Shown piece after piece: positions 1 to 7,398 of a stretch of 21,989 nucleotides of DNA. Each line of letters opens with the position of its first letter. The first letter of the stretch is position 1. Under the pieces are notes generated by a model, which saw only the letters and a program-made list of their open reading frames with translations, searched no databases and was not told where the DNA came from. Source of the DNA: SZUA-430 sp964647355 (GTDB taxonomy: Bacteria > Pseudomonadota > Alphaproteobacteria > Micropepsales > Micropepsaceae); the NCBI GenBank assembly GCA_964647355.1, contig CAZYGK010000052.1:1-21989 (forward strand). Direction: 5' to 3'. The position numbers were made by a program, and so were the translations under genes.

Positions 1-990
1 GCTAACGGTGTAGCTCGCCGGGCTTAGGCGAAATGCGTAGGTGACTACGGCCCCAGCTCCGGGAAAGCTGTTCCAAGAACGGTCTGCATCGATGACGCCG
101 GCGCCCATGGGTAAGTCGAACGATGGGCGCGTGCCCGCCGCCACGGTAACTCCGTACTGGCCCGTTCCATTGTCGGCGAACGAGCCGGCAACAATGTAGT
201 ACGTCCCGCTGCTGGTTGGCGTGAACGTGAAGATTGAATTGTTATTCGGCAGGCTGTCGTCATCGAAAGCGAGCTGAGTGGTCCCCGTCGGGTCCATCAA
301 GCGCAGGTACGGATCGACGAGATTGAAAGTGCCGGTGCCGACCAGCGCGAACGAGTAGGTTTGGCCGGCGTTCAGACTTACCGAGAACCAGTCGCGATCG
401 GCATTGAAGGAGATGTTGCCTTGGGCGGTTTGGCCCGGCACGAGTACATAGGGCGTTGTTGTGTCGTTGATGGCGTCTATCGACTCGATAACGTTAGGGC
501 TGGCCGAGATTGCGGGAACAACGGGCAGCGGACCGATCGTGGTCGGCTCAAGACCTGGCGGCGGGCTAACGCGATCGGTTGCGTCATCGCCGATTGCAAA
601 ACAGGCAGGGCAGCGGCACAGACCTTCGGGGTGTTCGTCGAGCTTGCTAGGTACAACCCCAAAGGTCACCGTCTCAGTCTGAACTTCGAAGCCGGAATCG
701 AATCTGAAAATGTGGTCCGCGGTGAACCCATTCAGGTCTTGCACGTGCTGATTATGAGAGGTTTGCGGGCTGGGTGTGGGGACAGGTGCGCCTGAGTAAG
801 CGAAATTGGTTCTTACCTTCGTGGCCAGGTCGAATTCAGATGAAGCGTCCCATCTCAGTGAGTCGCCTGCGCGTGCTTTCCACGCGGTTGTCGCGTCTGT
901 GATGCGGTCGAGCGCGTCGTACCTATTGTCTTGAGTGGAATTGAAGCTCAGCTTGTGTTGCAGCAAAGTTTTTGCGACGGCGCGGCGCAT
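1..990 (-). CDS. N-terminal part of a secreted PPC-domain metzincin (serralysin-like, M10) protease
   Basis: The minus frame is open from ATG at 990 to the window edge: 330 codons without a stop, so the C-terminus lies outside. An AGGA stands about 8 bases before the ATG. There is no N-terminal signal peptide, as expected for type I-secreted proteases. Residues 1-60 are rich in D/N/T. Residues 89-116 contain GFTADHIFRFDSGFE, and a CRCPAC cluster sits at 125-130. Residues about 176-285 are a bacterial pre-peptidase C-terminal (PPC) beta-sandwich, with FNADRDWFSVSLNAGQTYSF, DPYLRLMDPTG, FDDDS and TSSGTYYIVAGSF. After it, GAGVIDADRSWNS and VVTYAFR match the start of the serralysin-type catalytic domain. 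The zinc motif HExxHxxGxxH would lie beyond the window. The domain call is from recognised family patterns. Protease activity is inferred because the active site is not visible. Confidence 0.85.
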   Translation of the reverse strand, partial: MRRAVAKTLLQHKLSFNSTQDNRYDALDRITDATTAWKARAGDSLRWDASSEFDLATKVRTNFAYSGAPVPTPSPQTSHNQHVQDLNGFTADHIFRFDSGFEVQTETVTFGVVPSKLDEHPEGLCRCPACFAIGDDATDRVSPPPGLEPTTIGPLPVVPAISASPNVIESIDAINDTTTPYVLVPGQTAQGNISFNADRDWFSVSLNAGQTYSFALVGTGTFNLVDPYLRLMDPTGTTQLAFDDDSLPNNNSIFTFTPTSSGTYYIVAGSFADNGTGQYGVTVAAGTRPSFDLPMGAGVIDADRSWNSFPGAGAVVTYAFRLSPASYTVS

Positions 991-1260
991 CAGAAGGTCC
1001 TGTGAAAGTTGTGCCGGGTTGCCGGTACAGCATGTTTAGCTGAGAGAGCCTGTCGGGTCCCGCTTCCAACGGAGTTTTCAGATGGACGCTCGAAACTTTC
1101 TCTGCTTGATTTCTCCTACGGCGTGTATTTTTCTCGCTCGACTCTCTTGGCACGTGTGCGTCATGTTCGTGATAAGCTCAGGCGCCTATATCGCGTGGTC
1201 TCCCCATACGGTCTGGGTAGGCTCGCCGTTTCAGCTTGCCGCTGGCGGCGGGCCGCTTTG
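991..1260. other. Intergenic region between protease and META lipoprotein genes
   Basis: This 270-base gap holds the 5' region of the protease gene and the 3' end of the META-domain gene, both on the minus strand. Open frames here lack a good ribosome binding site and continue antisense through real genes, so I call no gene. I see no strong hairpin with a T-run and no clear promoter box, although the protease gene must be transcribed from here or from read-through of the META gene. Confidence 0.5.
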
Positions 1261-1677
1261 CTACTTGGCCGGTCCACCGTTGAAGATGAGCCGGCCGCCG
1301 GCCGGTCCGGTCAACGTCAGTTGATTGCCATCAAGCTCGTAGCCTTGCGATGCCTGCAGCGTTGTCAGGAACTCGCTTTCCTGCTGCATGAGGCCGTCGC
1401 GCAGGCACGCCATCTTGGTGGCACCGACTTGCTCGATCTTCAGGTGGCCGTTCGCGTACTGGACCGCACCGAAGTAACGGTTGCAGCCGCTGTGGCCGGT
1501 GACACGTTCGTCGGCGAATGCGAGCGTTACGCCACCGGGTTCGATCACAGGTTTGCCGTTGATCGTTTCGGCGATCCATTCGGTGCCGGTCAACGATGCG
1601 CTATCCGCGCCGCCGGTCTCGTCGCATGCCGCAAGACCGAGGGCGACAGCGGTGACGAGCAGAAGGTGAGGGCGCAT
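1261..1677 (-). CDS. META domain (HslJ-like) lipoprotein
   Basis: This 138-residue protein starts with a lipoprotein signal, MRPHLLLVTAVALGLAAC, with the lipobox ending at Cys18. It should therefore be lipid-anchored in the envelope. The mature part is one META domain (HslJ family): LTGTEWIAETINGKPV, VTLAFADERVTGHSGCNRYFG and KMACLRDGLMQQESEFLTTL are the usual signature blocks. Family members are small envelope proteins linked in E. coli to novobiocin resistance and heat-shock induction; no enzymatic role is known. The start is well supported: a strong AGGAGG lies 5 bases before the ATG and follows directly on the stop of the upstream YjgR-like gene, leaving an 11-base gap. The two genes are probably co-transcribed and translationally coupled. 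Confidence 0.88.
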   Translation of the reverse strand: MRPHLLLVTAVALGLAACDETGGADSASLTGTEWIAETINGKPVIEPGGVTLAFADERVTGHSGCNRYFGAVQYANGHLKIEQVGATKMACLRDGLMQQESEFLTTLQASQGYELDGNQLTLTGPAGGRLIFNGGPAK

Positions 1678-1688
1678 CGAGGCCTCCT

Positions 1689-3278
1689 CTAGCGTTTGAG
1701 CAGCGAACCCAAGACACCGCGCACGAGCGCGCGGCCGATGCTGCTGCCGATCGACGATGTGACGGAGCGGGCGGCACTCTTTGCGATCGCCTCGCCCATC
1801 GTCTGGCGCTGAGAGCCGGACGAGCGGGAGCGGGGCTCTTCGCGCGGCTTTTGCGGCATCGGGTACGACGACGAGCGGCGACGATCAGGCTCCGGCGCCG
1901 GTGCCTCGTCCTTCTTCGTGCCCCAGCCCCAACCCCAACTGCCGGACTTCTGCGCGGGTGGTTGAACCGTTGTGGCTTGCGCCGGTGCAGACTCGCCCTG
2001 CGCGCTTGCCATCAGCATCTCATACGCGGACTCGCGGTCGATCAGTTGATCGTAGCTGCCCTTGAGCGGGCTTGCCTTCAGAACGGCGGAACGTTCATCG
2101 GGCGTGATCGTTCCCATGCGGCACGTCGGCGGCGCGATCAAGACGCGGTCGACCATCGAGGGGATGCCTTTCGCATCAAGCGTCGAGACGAGCGCTTCGC
2201 CGACAGCCAGTTCCTGAACGGCGTCGGACGCTTCGAATTTCGGGTTTTCGCGGAAGTTGTCGGCGACGGCCTTGACGGACTTGCGATCCTTCGGCGTGAA
2301 GGCGCGCAGCGCATGCTGAATCTTGTTGCCGAGCTGCCCCAGCACGTCGTCAGGGATGTCGAGTGGCGACTGCGTGATGAAGTAGACGCCGACGCCTTTC
2401 GAACGGATGAGGCGCACGACTTGCTCTACCTTGTCGATCAGCGCCTTCGGCTGATCGTCGAACAGCAAATGCGCTTCGTCGAAGAAGAAAACGAGCTTCG
2501 GCTTGTCGAGGTCGCCGACCTCCGGCATGGTTTCGTACAGCTCGGACAGCATCCAGAGCAGGAACGTGGCGTAGAGCATCGGGCTGCCGAACAGCTTTTC
2601 CGCGGCAAGGACGTGGATGGCGCCGCGGCCCGTGTCGTCGTTGATCAGGAGATCTTGGAGCTTCAGCGCGGGTTCGCCGAAGAAGGCGTCGCCTCCCTGG
2701 TTTTCGAGCGTGAGCAACGTGCGTTGGATCGCGCCGACGGATGTCGAGGCGATATTGCCGAACTGGGCCGAGTATTTGTCGGCGTTCTCCGCGACGTGTA
2801 CGAGCATCGCGCGCAGGTCTTTGAGGTCGAGCAGCAGCATCCCTTGCTCGTCCGCGACGCGGAAGACGATGTTGAGGACGCCTTCTTGCGTGTCGTTCAG
2901 CTGCAGCATGCGGGCAAGCAGCGTCGGCCCCATCTCGGAAACCGTCGCGCGCAACGGGTGACCGAGTTCGCCGAACAGGTCCCAGAAGACGACAGGGAAG
3001 TCGGCGGGCTTCCATTCCGTGTTGCCGATTTTCTGTAGGCGCTCGGTGATGAAGCCTTTCACCTCGGCCGGTTGGCAAAAGCCGGCGAGGTCGCCTTTGA
3101 TGTCGGGGACGAAGACGGGCACGCCCGCGTTCGAGAAGCCTTCCGCAAGCACGCGCAGCGTCGATGTCTTGCCGGTGCCGGTTGCGCCCGCGATCAGGCC
3201 GTGACGGTTCGCGATCGAGAGCAACAGGCTTTGCGGAGCTTCGCCTTTGCCGAGGAAAATCTGACCAGCTTGTGCCAT
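1689..3278 (-). CDS. yjgR: YjgR/HerA-type P-loop ATPase (DUF853, helicase HerA-like)
   Basis: This 529-residue cytoplasmic ATPase belongs to the YjgR (DUF853) branch of the HerA/FtsK superfamily. The Walker A motif is GATGTGKT at residues 31-38, and Walker B is KLVFFFDEAHLLFDD with Asp267-Glu268. VYFITQSPLDIPDDVLGQLGNKIQHALRAF and related blocks are typical of the family and cover the sensor/arginine-finger region (shown here only as the short motifs ITQSP and LGNKIQHALR). The C-terminal 100 residues are low-complexity: Pro/Ala-rich, a WGWGWG stretch, then Arg/Ser-rich, ending in a short amphipathic Gly/Ser helix. HerA proteins pump DNA with NurA, but no nuclease gene is adjacent and YjgR's own role is unknown. 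A CTATACTG box lies about 40 bases upstream of the start, with AGGA before the ATG. The META lipoprotein follows in the same transcript. Confidence 0.9.
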   Translation of the reverse strand: MAQAGQIFLGKGEAPQSLLLSIANRHGLIAGATGTGKTSTLRVLAEGFSNAGVPVFVPDIKGDLAGFCQPAEVKGFITERLQKIGNTEWKPADFPVVFWDLFGELGHPLRATVSEMGPTLLARMLQLNDTQEGVLNIVFRVADEQGMLLLDLKDLRAMLVHVAENADKYSAQFGNIASTSVGAIQRTLLTLENQGGDAFFGEPALKLQDLLINDDTGRGAIHVLAAEKLFGSPMLYATFLLWMLSELYETMPEVGDLDKPKLVFFFDEAHLLFDDQPKALIDKVEQVVRLIRSKGVGVYFITQSPLDIPDDVLGQLGNKIQHALRAFTPKDRKSVKAVADNFRENPKFEASDAVQELAVGEALVSTLDAKGIPSMVDRVLIAPPTCRMGTITPDERSAVLKASPLKGSYDQLIDRESAYEMLMASAQGESAPAQATTVQPPAQKSGSWGWGWGTKKDEAPAPEPDRRRSSSYPMPQKPREEPRSRSSGSQRQTMGEAIAKSAARSVTSSIGSSIGRALVRGVLGSLLKR

Positions 3279-3316
3279 TCGGGGGTCCTAGCGTTCGTTC
3301 GGGGGAGTTCGCCGCC

Positions 3317-3322
3317 AGTATA
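3317..3322 (-). promoter_or_regulatory. Probable -10 box for the YjgR-like gene
   Basis: The minus strand reads TATACT about 40 bases before the ATG at 3278, which fits a short leader. The base context CTATACTG recurs at the same distance from the lipoprotein hydrolase gene near 21780. I see no good -35 at 17 bases, only TCGGAA. Prediction by position and similarity only. Confidence 0.4.
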
Positions 3323-3336
3323 GGGCGGTCGCCAAA

Positions 3337-3921
3337 TTATTCCGACTTCTTGTCGTCGGGTTTGTGATGGTGGGGGGCATGGCCCGAAATGCGATCGAGC
3401 AGCGCCAAGAACACGGCGGAGGCAATGAAAACCACGTGGATGACGACCTTCCAGAAGATGTCGGCGTCGGTGAATTGCTCGCGGTCCATGAAAACCTGAA
3501 GCAGCTTGACTGCCGAAATCGTCAGAAGCGCTGTCGCGACCTTGACCTTCAGGGAGCCCGGATCGAGGCGGCGGAGCCATTCCGGCGAATCGTCGAGCGA
3601 GTCGTCGCTGAAGCTGCCGACGAAATTCTCGTACGAACTCAGCATCACCATGACGATGAGGCCGGACACGAGTGCACCGTCGATCAGCTCGAGCACCGGC
3701 ATGATCATGTTCTTGTTGCCCGGCGTAAAGAACGCGAGCTCGGCCAGGTGGAGGACTTCGAAGATGAACGATACGGCGTAGATCGCCAGCGCGACCGCAA
3801 GGCCGATGTAGAACACGACGAGGATGTAGCGGCTGTAGAGGATGATCCGTTCGATCGCAGTTTGGATGCGGTCCATCGGGTTCGCTCCGCCGGCAGAAAA
3901 GAACTGTTTCAGTTTCGACAT
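3337..3921 (-). CDS. UPF0114 / YqhA family membrane protein
   Basis: This 194-residue protein of the TIGR00645/UPF0114 (YqhA) family begins MSKLKQFFSAGGANPMDRIQ. I use this ATG rather than an in-frame ATG at 4164, because the longer form reads antisense-like text through the preceding DUF2842 gene. Hydrophobic segments lie near residues 30-52 (ILVVFYIGLAVALAIYAVSF), 72-98 (the LELIDGALVSGLIVMVML block), 135-150 and 160-180, giving four membrane helices. SSYENFVGS and the charged SLDDSPEWL stretch between helices are conserved family features. The tail is hydrophilic and His/Lys-rich. The start lies 2 bases after the DUF2842 stop, so the pair is almost certainly one operon. The molecular function of the family is not established; a small inner-membrane channel-like role has only been guessed from topology. 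Confidence 0.9.
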   Translation of the reverse strand: MSKLKQFFSAGGANPMDRIQTAIERIILYSRYILVVFYIGLAVALAIYAVSFIFEVLHLAELAFFTPGNKNMIMPVLELIDGALVSGLIVMVMLSSYENFVGSFSDDSLDDSPEWLRRLDPGSLKVKVATALLTISAVKLLQVFMDREQFTDADIFWKVVIHVVFIASAVFLALLDRISGHAPHHHKPDDKKSE

Positions 3922-3923
3922 AA

Positions 3924-4148
3924 CTAGCCTTGTTCGACGTCGGTCTTGCCGGGCGTGTTCATCCATACGATCAGGTAGCGCACCGGGATCACCCACGCCA
4001 TGCCGGCCACCATGTAGAAGACGAACTTCAAGATGCCGTTCTCGATCGGTAAGACCGCGACGGCGATCCGCATGACCAAGAGCGCATAGATTGCAATGAT
4101 GAGGATCAGCAGAAATGTGCCGATCAGCTTCTTCCAACGCATACTCAT
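3924..4148 (-). CDS. DUF2842 small membrane protein
   Basis: This 74-residue protein has two hydrophobic helices, around residues 8-30 (IGTFLLILIIAIYALLVMRI) and 40-58 (FVFYMVAGMAWVIPVRYLI). It ends WMNTPGKTDVEQG. The WxxP-R-L-I-W-M pattern and length match DUF2842, a family found mainly in alphaproteobacteria, often near haem A synthase genes. Here ctaA lies about 800 bases away on the opposite strand. The ATG at 4148 and the second ATG two codons later are both possible starts; neither has a good ribosome binding site. It is the first gene of a tight pair with the UPF0114 gene. Its function is unknown; the genomic association suggests, but does not show, a link to cytochrome oxidase assembly. 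Confidence 0.85.
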   Translation of the reverse strand: MSMRWKKLIGTFLLILIIAIYALLVMRIAVAVLPIENGILKFVFYMVAGMAWVIPVRYLIVWMNTPGKTDVEQG

Positions 4149-4199
4149 GGCGTGTGATTAGCAATTGCGCCGGGCCTGAGCAAACTGCGAAAATGCGGC

Positions 4200-4898
4200 A
4201 TGAAAACGGTCGGTCTAATTGGCGGAATGAGCGTCGAGAGCACGGCTATCTACTACCGCCTGATCAACGAAGACGTGCGGGCTCGGCTTGGCGGCCACCA
4301 CTCGGCGAAATTGATCCTGTGGTCGGTGGATTTCGCCGAGATCGAGGCGATGCAGCGGGCAGGAGCGTGGGGCGATGCGGGGCGGGTGCTCGCAGCAGCG
4401 GCGCGGCGGCTCGAGGCTGCCGGAGCCGAAGCGGTGCTGATCGCCGCGAACACGATGCACAAGGTTGCCGATGCGGTGGCGGTGGCGGTTACGGTGCCGC
4501 TTCTTCATATTGCCGACGCGACGGCGGTGGCGATCAATGAGCGCGGCTGCCGGCGTCCGTTGCTCCTCGCGACGCGCTATACGATGGAGCACGACTTCTA
4601 TCGCGGGCGGCTCAAAGAGCGGCACGGCATCGAGGCGGTGATCCCGAACGAGGAAGGGCGCGCGGTGGTGCACGGCGTGATCTTCGACGAACTCGTGAAG
4701 GGTGTGATTTTGCCGGCCTCGCGACAACGATATCTCGAGGTGATCGCCGCCGCTCTGCGCGAGGGTGCCGACAGCGTGATCTTCGGCTGCACGGAGATCG
4801 GGATGTTGCTCGCACCGAGCGACGTTCCGGCACCCGTGTTCGACACCGCCGTGCTTCACGCGAAGGCGGCGGTCGATTTTGCGCTTGAGGGGCCTTAA
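4200..4898 (+). CDS. Aspartate/glutamate racemase family protein with altered catalytic site
   Basis: This 232-residue cytoplasmic protein closely follows E. coli YgeA (EcL-DER) along its whole length: MKTVGLIGGMSVEST, YYRLINEDVRARLGG, HSAKLILWSVDFAEIE, GAEAVLIAANTMHKVADA, ATRYTMEHDFYRGRL and VIFGCTEIGMLL. Racemases of this family use two residues facing each other across the substrate. The second, Cys197 in FGCTEIG, is present. At the first site, just before Asn84-Thr85, most members have Cys and YgeA has Thr (position 83, with Cys at 82). Here codons 82 and 83 are both Ala (GCC GCG at 4443-4448). The fold and substrate pocket look intact, so a one-base isomerase, lyase or binding protein is possible. 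The gene is divergent from DUF2842 and is followed by ctaA. Confidence 0.88.
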   Translation: MKTVGLIGGMSVESTAIYYRLINEDVRARLGGHHSAKLILWSVDFAEIEAMQRAGAWGDAGRVLAAAARRLEAAGAEAVLIAANTMHKVADAVAVAVTVPLLHIADATAVAINERGCRRPLLLATRYTMEHDFYRGRLKERHGIEAVIPNEEGRAVVHGVIFDELVKGVILPASRQRYLEVIAAALREGADSVIFGCTEIGMLLAPSDVPAPVFDTAVLHAKAAVDFALEGP

Positions 4899-4958
4899 GG
4901 CAACGTGCCGCAGCGCTTGGTCTTGCCCGCGCGGGCGGGGCGCCATATCAGCCTCGCT

Positions 4959-6026
4959 ATGACAGCCGCCATCTCTACAGGTCGTGCACCGACGCCGCGC
5001 CAGATCGCGGCGCGCCGCTCGATTGCGTGGTGGCTGTTTGCGGTGGCCGGTTTGATCGCCGTGATGGTGGTCGTGGGCGGGCTGACGCGCCTTACCGACT
5101 CCGGCCTTTCGATCACGTCTTGGAAGCCGATCCACGGTGCGCTGCCGCCGCTCTCCGATGCCGAGTGGCAGGAAGAGTTCGATGCGTACAAGCAGATCCC
5201 GCAATACGAGCAGACAAACAAGGGCATGTCGCTCGACGAGTTTAGGGGGATATTCTGGTGGGAGTGGTCGCATCGCAATTTGGGGCGGCTGATCGGTTTC
5301 GCGTTCTTGGTACCGTTCCTGATCTTCCTTGCGCGGGGTCAGATCGAGCGGGCGCTGATCCCGCGGTTGCTCGCTTTGTTTGTACTCGGTGGTCTGCAGG
5401 GCGCGCTTGGTTGGTTCATGGTTGCGAGCGGGCTTACCGAGCGGATCAGCGTTAGTCAGTACAGGCTCGTTGCGCATCTTGGCCTCGCGCTCGTCATCTA
5501 TGCGGCGATCGTATGGACGGCGCTTCCGCTGTGGCGTGGCGCGTGGCCGATGAAGACGGCGCCGCATCGGCTTTCCGGCGCGGCGGTTGGCGTGCTCGGG
5601 CTCGTTTTCTTTCAAATATTGCTTGGCGGGTTCGTCGCCGGCCTCGATGCGGGACTGATCTACAATACTTGGCCGCTGATGGACGGCGCGTTCGTGCCGG
5701 ACGCAGCTTACGCCTACGTGCCGTTTTGGCTGGCGCCGTTCGAAGACGTGACGACCGTTCAGTTCAACCATCGCATCGTTGCGTATGTACTTACCGCTGC
5801 TGTCGTCGCGCTTTGGGTTGCGGGGCGGCGGCAGAAGCTCGCCGGCTTTGCGGCGCTCAGCGCCAACGTCCTTCTCGCCGTACTTGCGCTTCAGGTGCTC
5901 GCCGGCATCTGGACGTTGCTTGAAGCCGTGCCGATATGGCTCGGTGCTCTGCATCAGGCGGGTGCGGTCGCACTGTTGACCGCGGCCCTTGTGCACGTCT
6001 TCGCGCTGCGGAACGCGGGACCTTAG
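4959..6026 (+). CDS. ctaA: Haem A synthase (COX15/CtaA)
   Basis: The protein (355 residues from the ATG) converts haem O to haem A in the inner membrane for aa3-type cytochrome oxidase. It is the type with eight membrane helices: helix 1 WWLFAVAGLIAVMVVVGGLT is followed by the family block RLTDSGLSITSWKPI. Candidate haem-ligand histidines appear in WWEWSHRNLGR, YRLVAHLGLA, VQFNHRIVAYV and LGALHQAGAV, forming the two expected pairs. IYNTWPLMDG is another family signature. An upstream in-frame GTG at 4905 with AAGG before it would add 18 residues that look unlike the family, so I prefer the ATG at 4959, although its ribosome binding site is weak. The stop TAG overlaps the metY stop on the other strand within TTAG at 6023-6026. 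Confidence 0.93.
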   Translation: MTAAISTGRAPTPRQIAARRSIAWWLFAVAGLIAVMVVVGGLTRLTDSGLSITSWKPIHGALPPLSDAEWQEEFDAYKQIPQYEQTNKGMSLDEFRGIFWWEWSHRNLGRLIGFAFLVPFLIFLARGQIERALIPRLLALFVLGGLQGALGWFMVASGLTERISVSQYRLVAHLGLALVIYAAIVWTALPLWRGAWPMKTAPHRLSGAAVGVLGLVFFQILLGGFVAGLDAGLIYNTWPLMDGAFVPDAAYAYVPFWLAPFEDVTTVQFNHRIVAYVLTAAVVALWVAGRRQKLAGFAALSANVLLAVLALQVLAGIWTLLEAVPIWLGALHQAGAVALLTAALVHVFALRNAGP

Positions 6027-7315
6027 GCTTCCAACGCCTGATCGATGTCCGTCACGATGTCGGCAACGTCTTCGAGGCCGACGGAGATGCGGACGACTTC
6101 GGGGCCGGCGCCCGCCGCCGTCTTCTGTTCGTCGGAGAGTTGGCGATGCGTGGTCGATGCGGGGTGAATGATCAGCGAACGCGTGTCGCCGACATTCGCC
6201 AAATGTGAGAGCAAGCGGACATTATTCACGAGGCTCACGCCCGCGTCGTAGCCGCCGCGAACGCCGAAGCTAAAGACGGCGCCGGCGCCTTTCGGACAGT
6301 ACGTCTGCGCGAGGCCGTAGCACGGATCGTTGGCCAAGTTCGCATAGTTCACCCAAGCGATGCGCGGGTGGCGGCTCAGGTGTTGCGCGACCGTGCGCGC
6401 GTTCTCGCAGTGGCGCTGCATGCGCAGCGGCAGCGTCTCCAAACCCTGCAGGATCAGGAACGCGTTGAATGGCGAAATCGCGGGGCCGAGGTCGCGCAGA
6501 CCCAGCACGCGGCAGGCGGTTGCAAACGCGCTGTCGCCGAACGTCTCGTGCAGGCGCACGCCGTGATAGGAAGGGCAAGGTTCGGACAAGACCGGAAACT
6601 TCTTGGTGCGCGACCAATCGAACGAGCCGGCATCGACGATAATGCCACCGATGGCGGTGCCGTGGCCGCCCAAGAACTTGGTGAGCGAATGGATGACGAT
6701 GTCGGCGCCCCATTCGATCGGGCGGATCAGGTAGGGCGTCGCCAACGTGTTGTCGACGATGAAGGGCAATCCCGCTTCTTTGGCGACCGCGCCGATCGCT
6801 TCGATGTCTGTGACGACGCCGCCGGGGTTGGCGATGCTTTCGATGAAGATGGCCTTCGTCTTTGCAGTCAGTTGGCGGCGAAAACTGTCGGGGTCGCGCG
6901 CGTCTGCCCAGCGGACGTTCCAGCCGAAGCTCTTGAACGCATGGCCGAACTGGTTGATCGAGCCGCCATAGAGCTGCTTCGCGGCGACGAATTCGTCGCC
7001 GGGCTGCATCAGCGTCTGGAAGGCGAGAAGCTGCGCGGCGTGGCCCGATGCGGTGGCGAGCGCGGCCGTACCGCCCTCGAGCGCCGCGACCCGTTCTTCG
7101 AGCACGGCCTGCGTCGGGTTGCCGATGCGGGTGTAAATGTTGCCAGCTGCCTCAAGGCCGAACAGGGACGCCGCATGGTCGACGTCGTCGAACACATAGG
7201 ACGTGGTCTGGTAGATCGGCGTTGCGCGTGCGCCGGTGGTCGGGTCGGGTGCTGCGCCCGCGTGGATCGAGAGCGTGTTGAAGCCGTATTCGGCGAGCTT
7301 CGATTGCATGTTCAT
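6023..7315 (-). CDS. metY: O-acetylhomoserine sulfhydrylase (aminocarboxypropyltransferase)
   Basis: This 430-residue PLP enzyme of the Cys/Met metabolism family makes homocysteine from O-acetylhomoserine and sulfide. YTRIGNPT (residues 61-68) and GGTAALATASGHAAQ bind PLP phosphate. VDNTLATPYLIRPIEWGADI carries the Asp that contacts the pyridine nitrogen. The Schiff-base Lys is Lys213 in HSLTKFLGGHGT. The length and the long insertions near residues 225-260 fit the OAH branch rather than cystathionine synthases. AAAGGG lies 8 bases before the ATG at 7315; a second ATG two codons on is also possible. The 84-base leader can fold into a pseudoknot and hairpin (separate entries), suggesting RNA-level control. 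The gene follows the CoA-binding gene on the same strand and converges on ctaA with a 4-base overlap. Confidence 0.93.
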   Translation of the reverse strand: MNMQSKLAEYGFNTLSIHAGAAPDPTTGARATPIYQTTSYVFDDVDHAASLFGLEAAGNIYTRIGNPTQAVLEERVAALEGGTAALATASGHAAQLLAFQTLMQPGDEFVAAKQLYGGSINQFGHAFKSFGWNVRWADARDPDSFRRQLTAKTKAIFIESIANPGGVVTDIEAIGAVAKEAGLPFIVDNTLATPYLIRPIEWGADIVIHSLTKFLGGHGTAIGGIIVDAGSFDWSRTKKFPVLSEPCPSYHGVRLHETFGDSAFATACRVLGLRDLGPAISPFNAFLILQGLETLPLRMQRHCENARTVAQHLSRHPRIAWVNYANLANDPCYGLAQTYCPKGAGAVFSFGVRGGYDAGVSLVNNVRLLSHLANVGDTRSLIIHPASTTHRQLSDEQKTAAGAGPEVVRISVGLEDVADIVTDIDQALEA

Positions 7316-7322
7316 CGGTCAG

Positions 7323-7350
7323 ACCCTTTCACTGGGGGTTCGCCACCCCA
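7323..7350 (-). promoter_or_regulatory. Hairpin and alternative hairpin adjoining the metY ribosome binding site
   Basis: Read on the minus strand, TGGGG (7350-7346) can pair with CCCCA (7337-7333) around an 8-base loop. ACCC (7339-7336) can instead pair with GGGT (7326-7323). The second pairing would bury part of the AAAGGG ribosome binding site and the two pairings exclude each other. There is no U-run, so this is not a classical terminator. It reads as a possible translational switch. Confidence 0.4.
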
Positions 7351-7361
7351 CATTCGCGTCG

Positions 7362-7398
7362 CGCGCCATTCTCGGTGATTCGGCGCGTGCCTCCGAGA
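7362..7398 (-). promoter_or_regulatory. Candidate H-type RNA pseudoknot in the metY leader
   Basis: On the minus strand, immediately after the CoA-binding gene stop, four 6-base blocks occur in the order A, B, A', B': TCTCGG (7398-7393), CGCGCC (7387-7382), CCGAGA (7375-7370), GGCGCG (7367-7362). A pairs perfectly with A' and B with B', so the pairings interleave, as in compact H-type riboswitch folds. The connecting stretches are 5, 6 and 2 bases. The element lies 47 bases before the metY start. SAM-II and SAM/SAH riboswitches are also H-type and often precede methionine genes in alphaproteobacteria, but I do not see their conserved core bases here. Confidence 0.45.

Noticed and set aside
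1851..3038. 395-codon plus-strand frame antisense to the YjgR-like gene
   Set aside because: The minus strand has clear Walker A and B motifs. The plus frame has Arg/Val/Gln-rich content without domains.
4480..4500. GGCGGTGGCGGTGGCGGT-type short tandem repeat
   Set aside because: It encodes the Val/Ala-rich helix AVAVAVTV of the racemase and is explained by codon bias.
4215..5996. 593-codon minus-strand open frame antisense to the racemase and ctaA genes
   Set aside because: Its translation is Arg/His-rich low-information text with no motif, and it mirrors two well-recognised plus-strand genes. Long antisense frames are expected at this GC content.
6368..7378. 336-codon plus-strand frame antisense to metY
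   Set aside because: metY is unambiguous and the plus frame is composition-driven.
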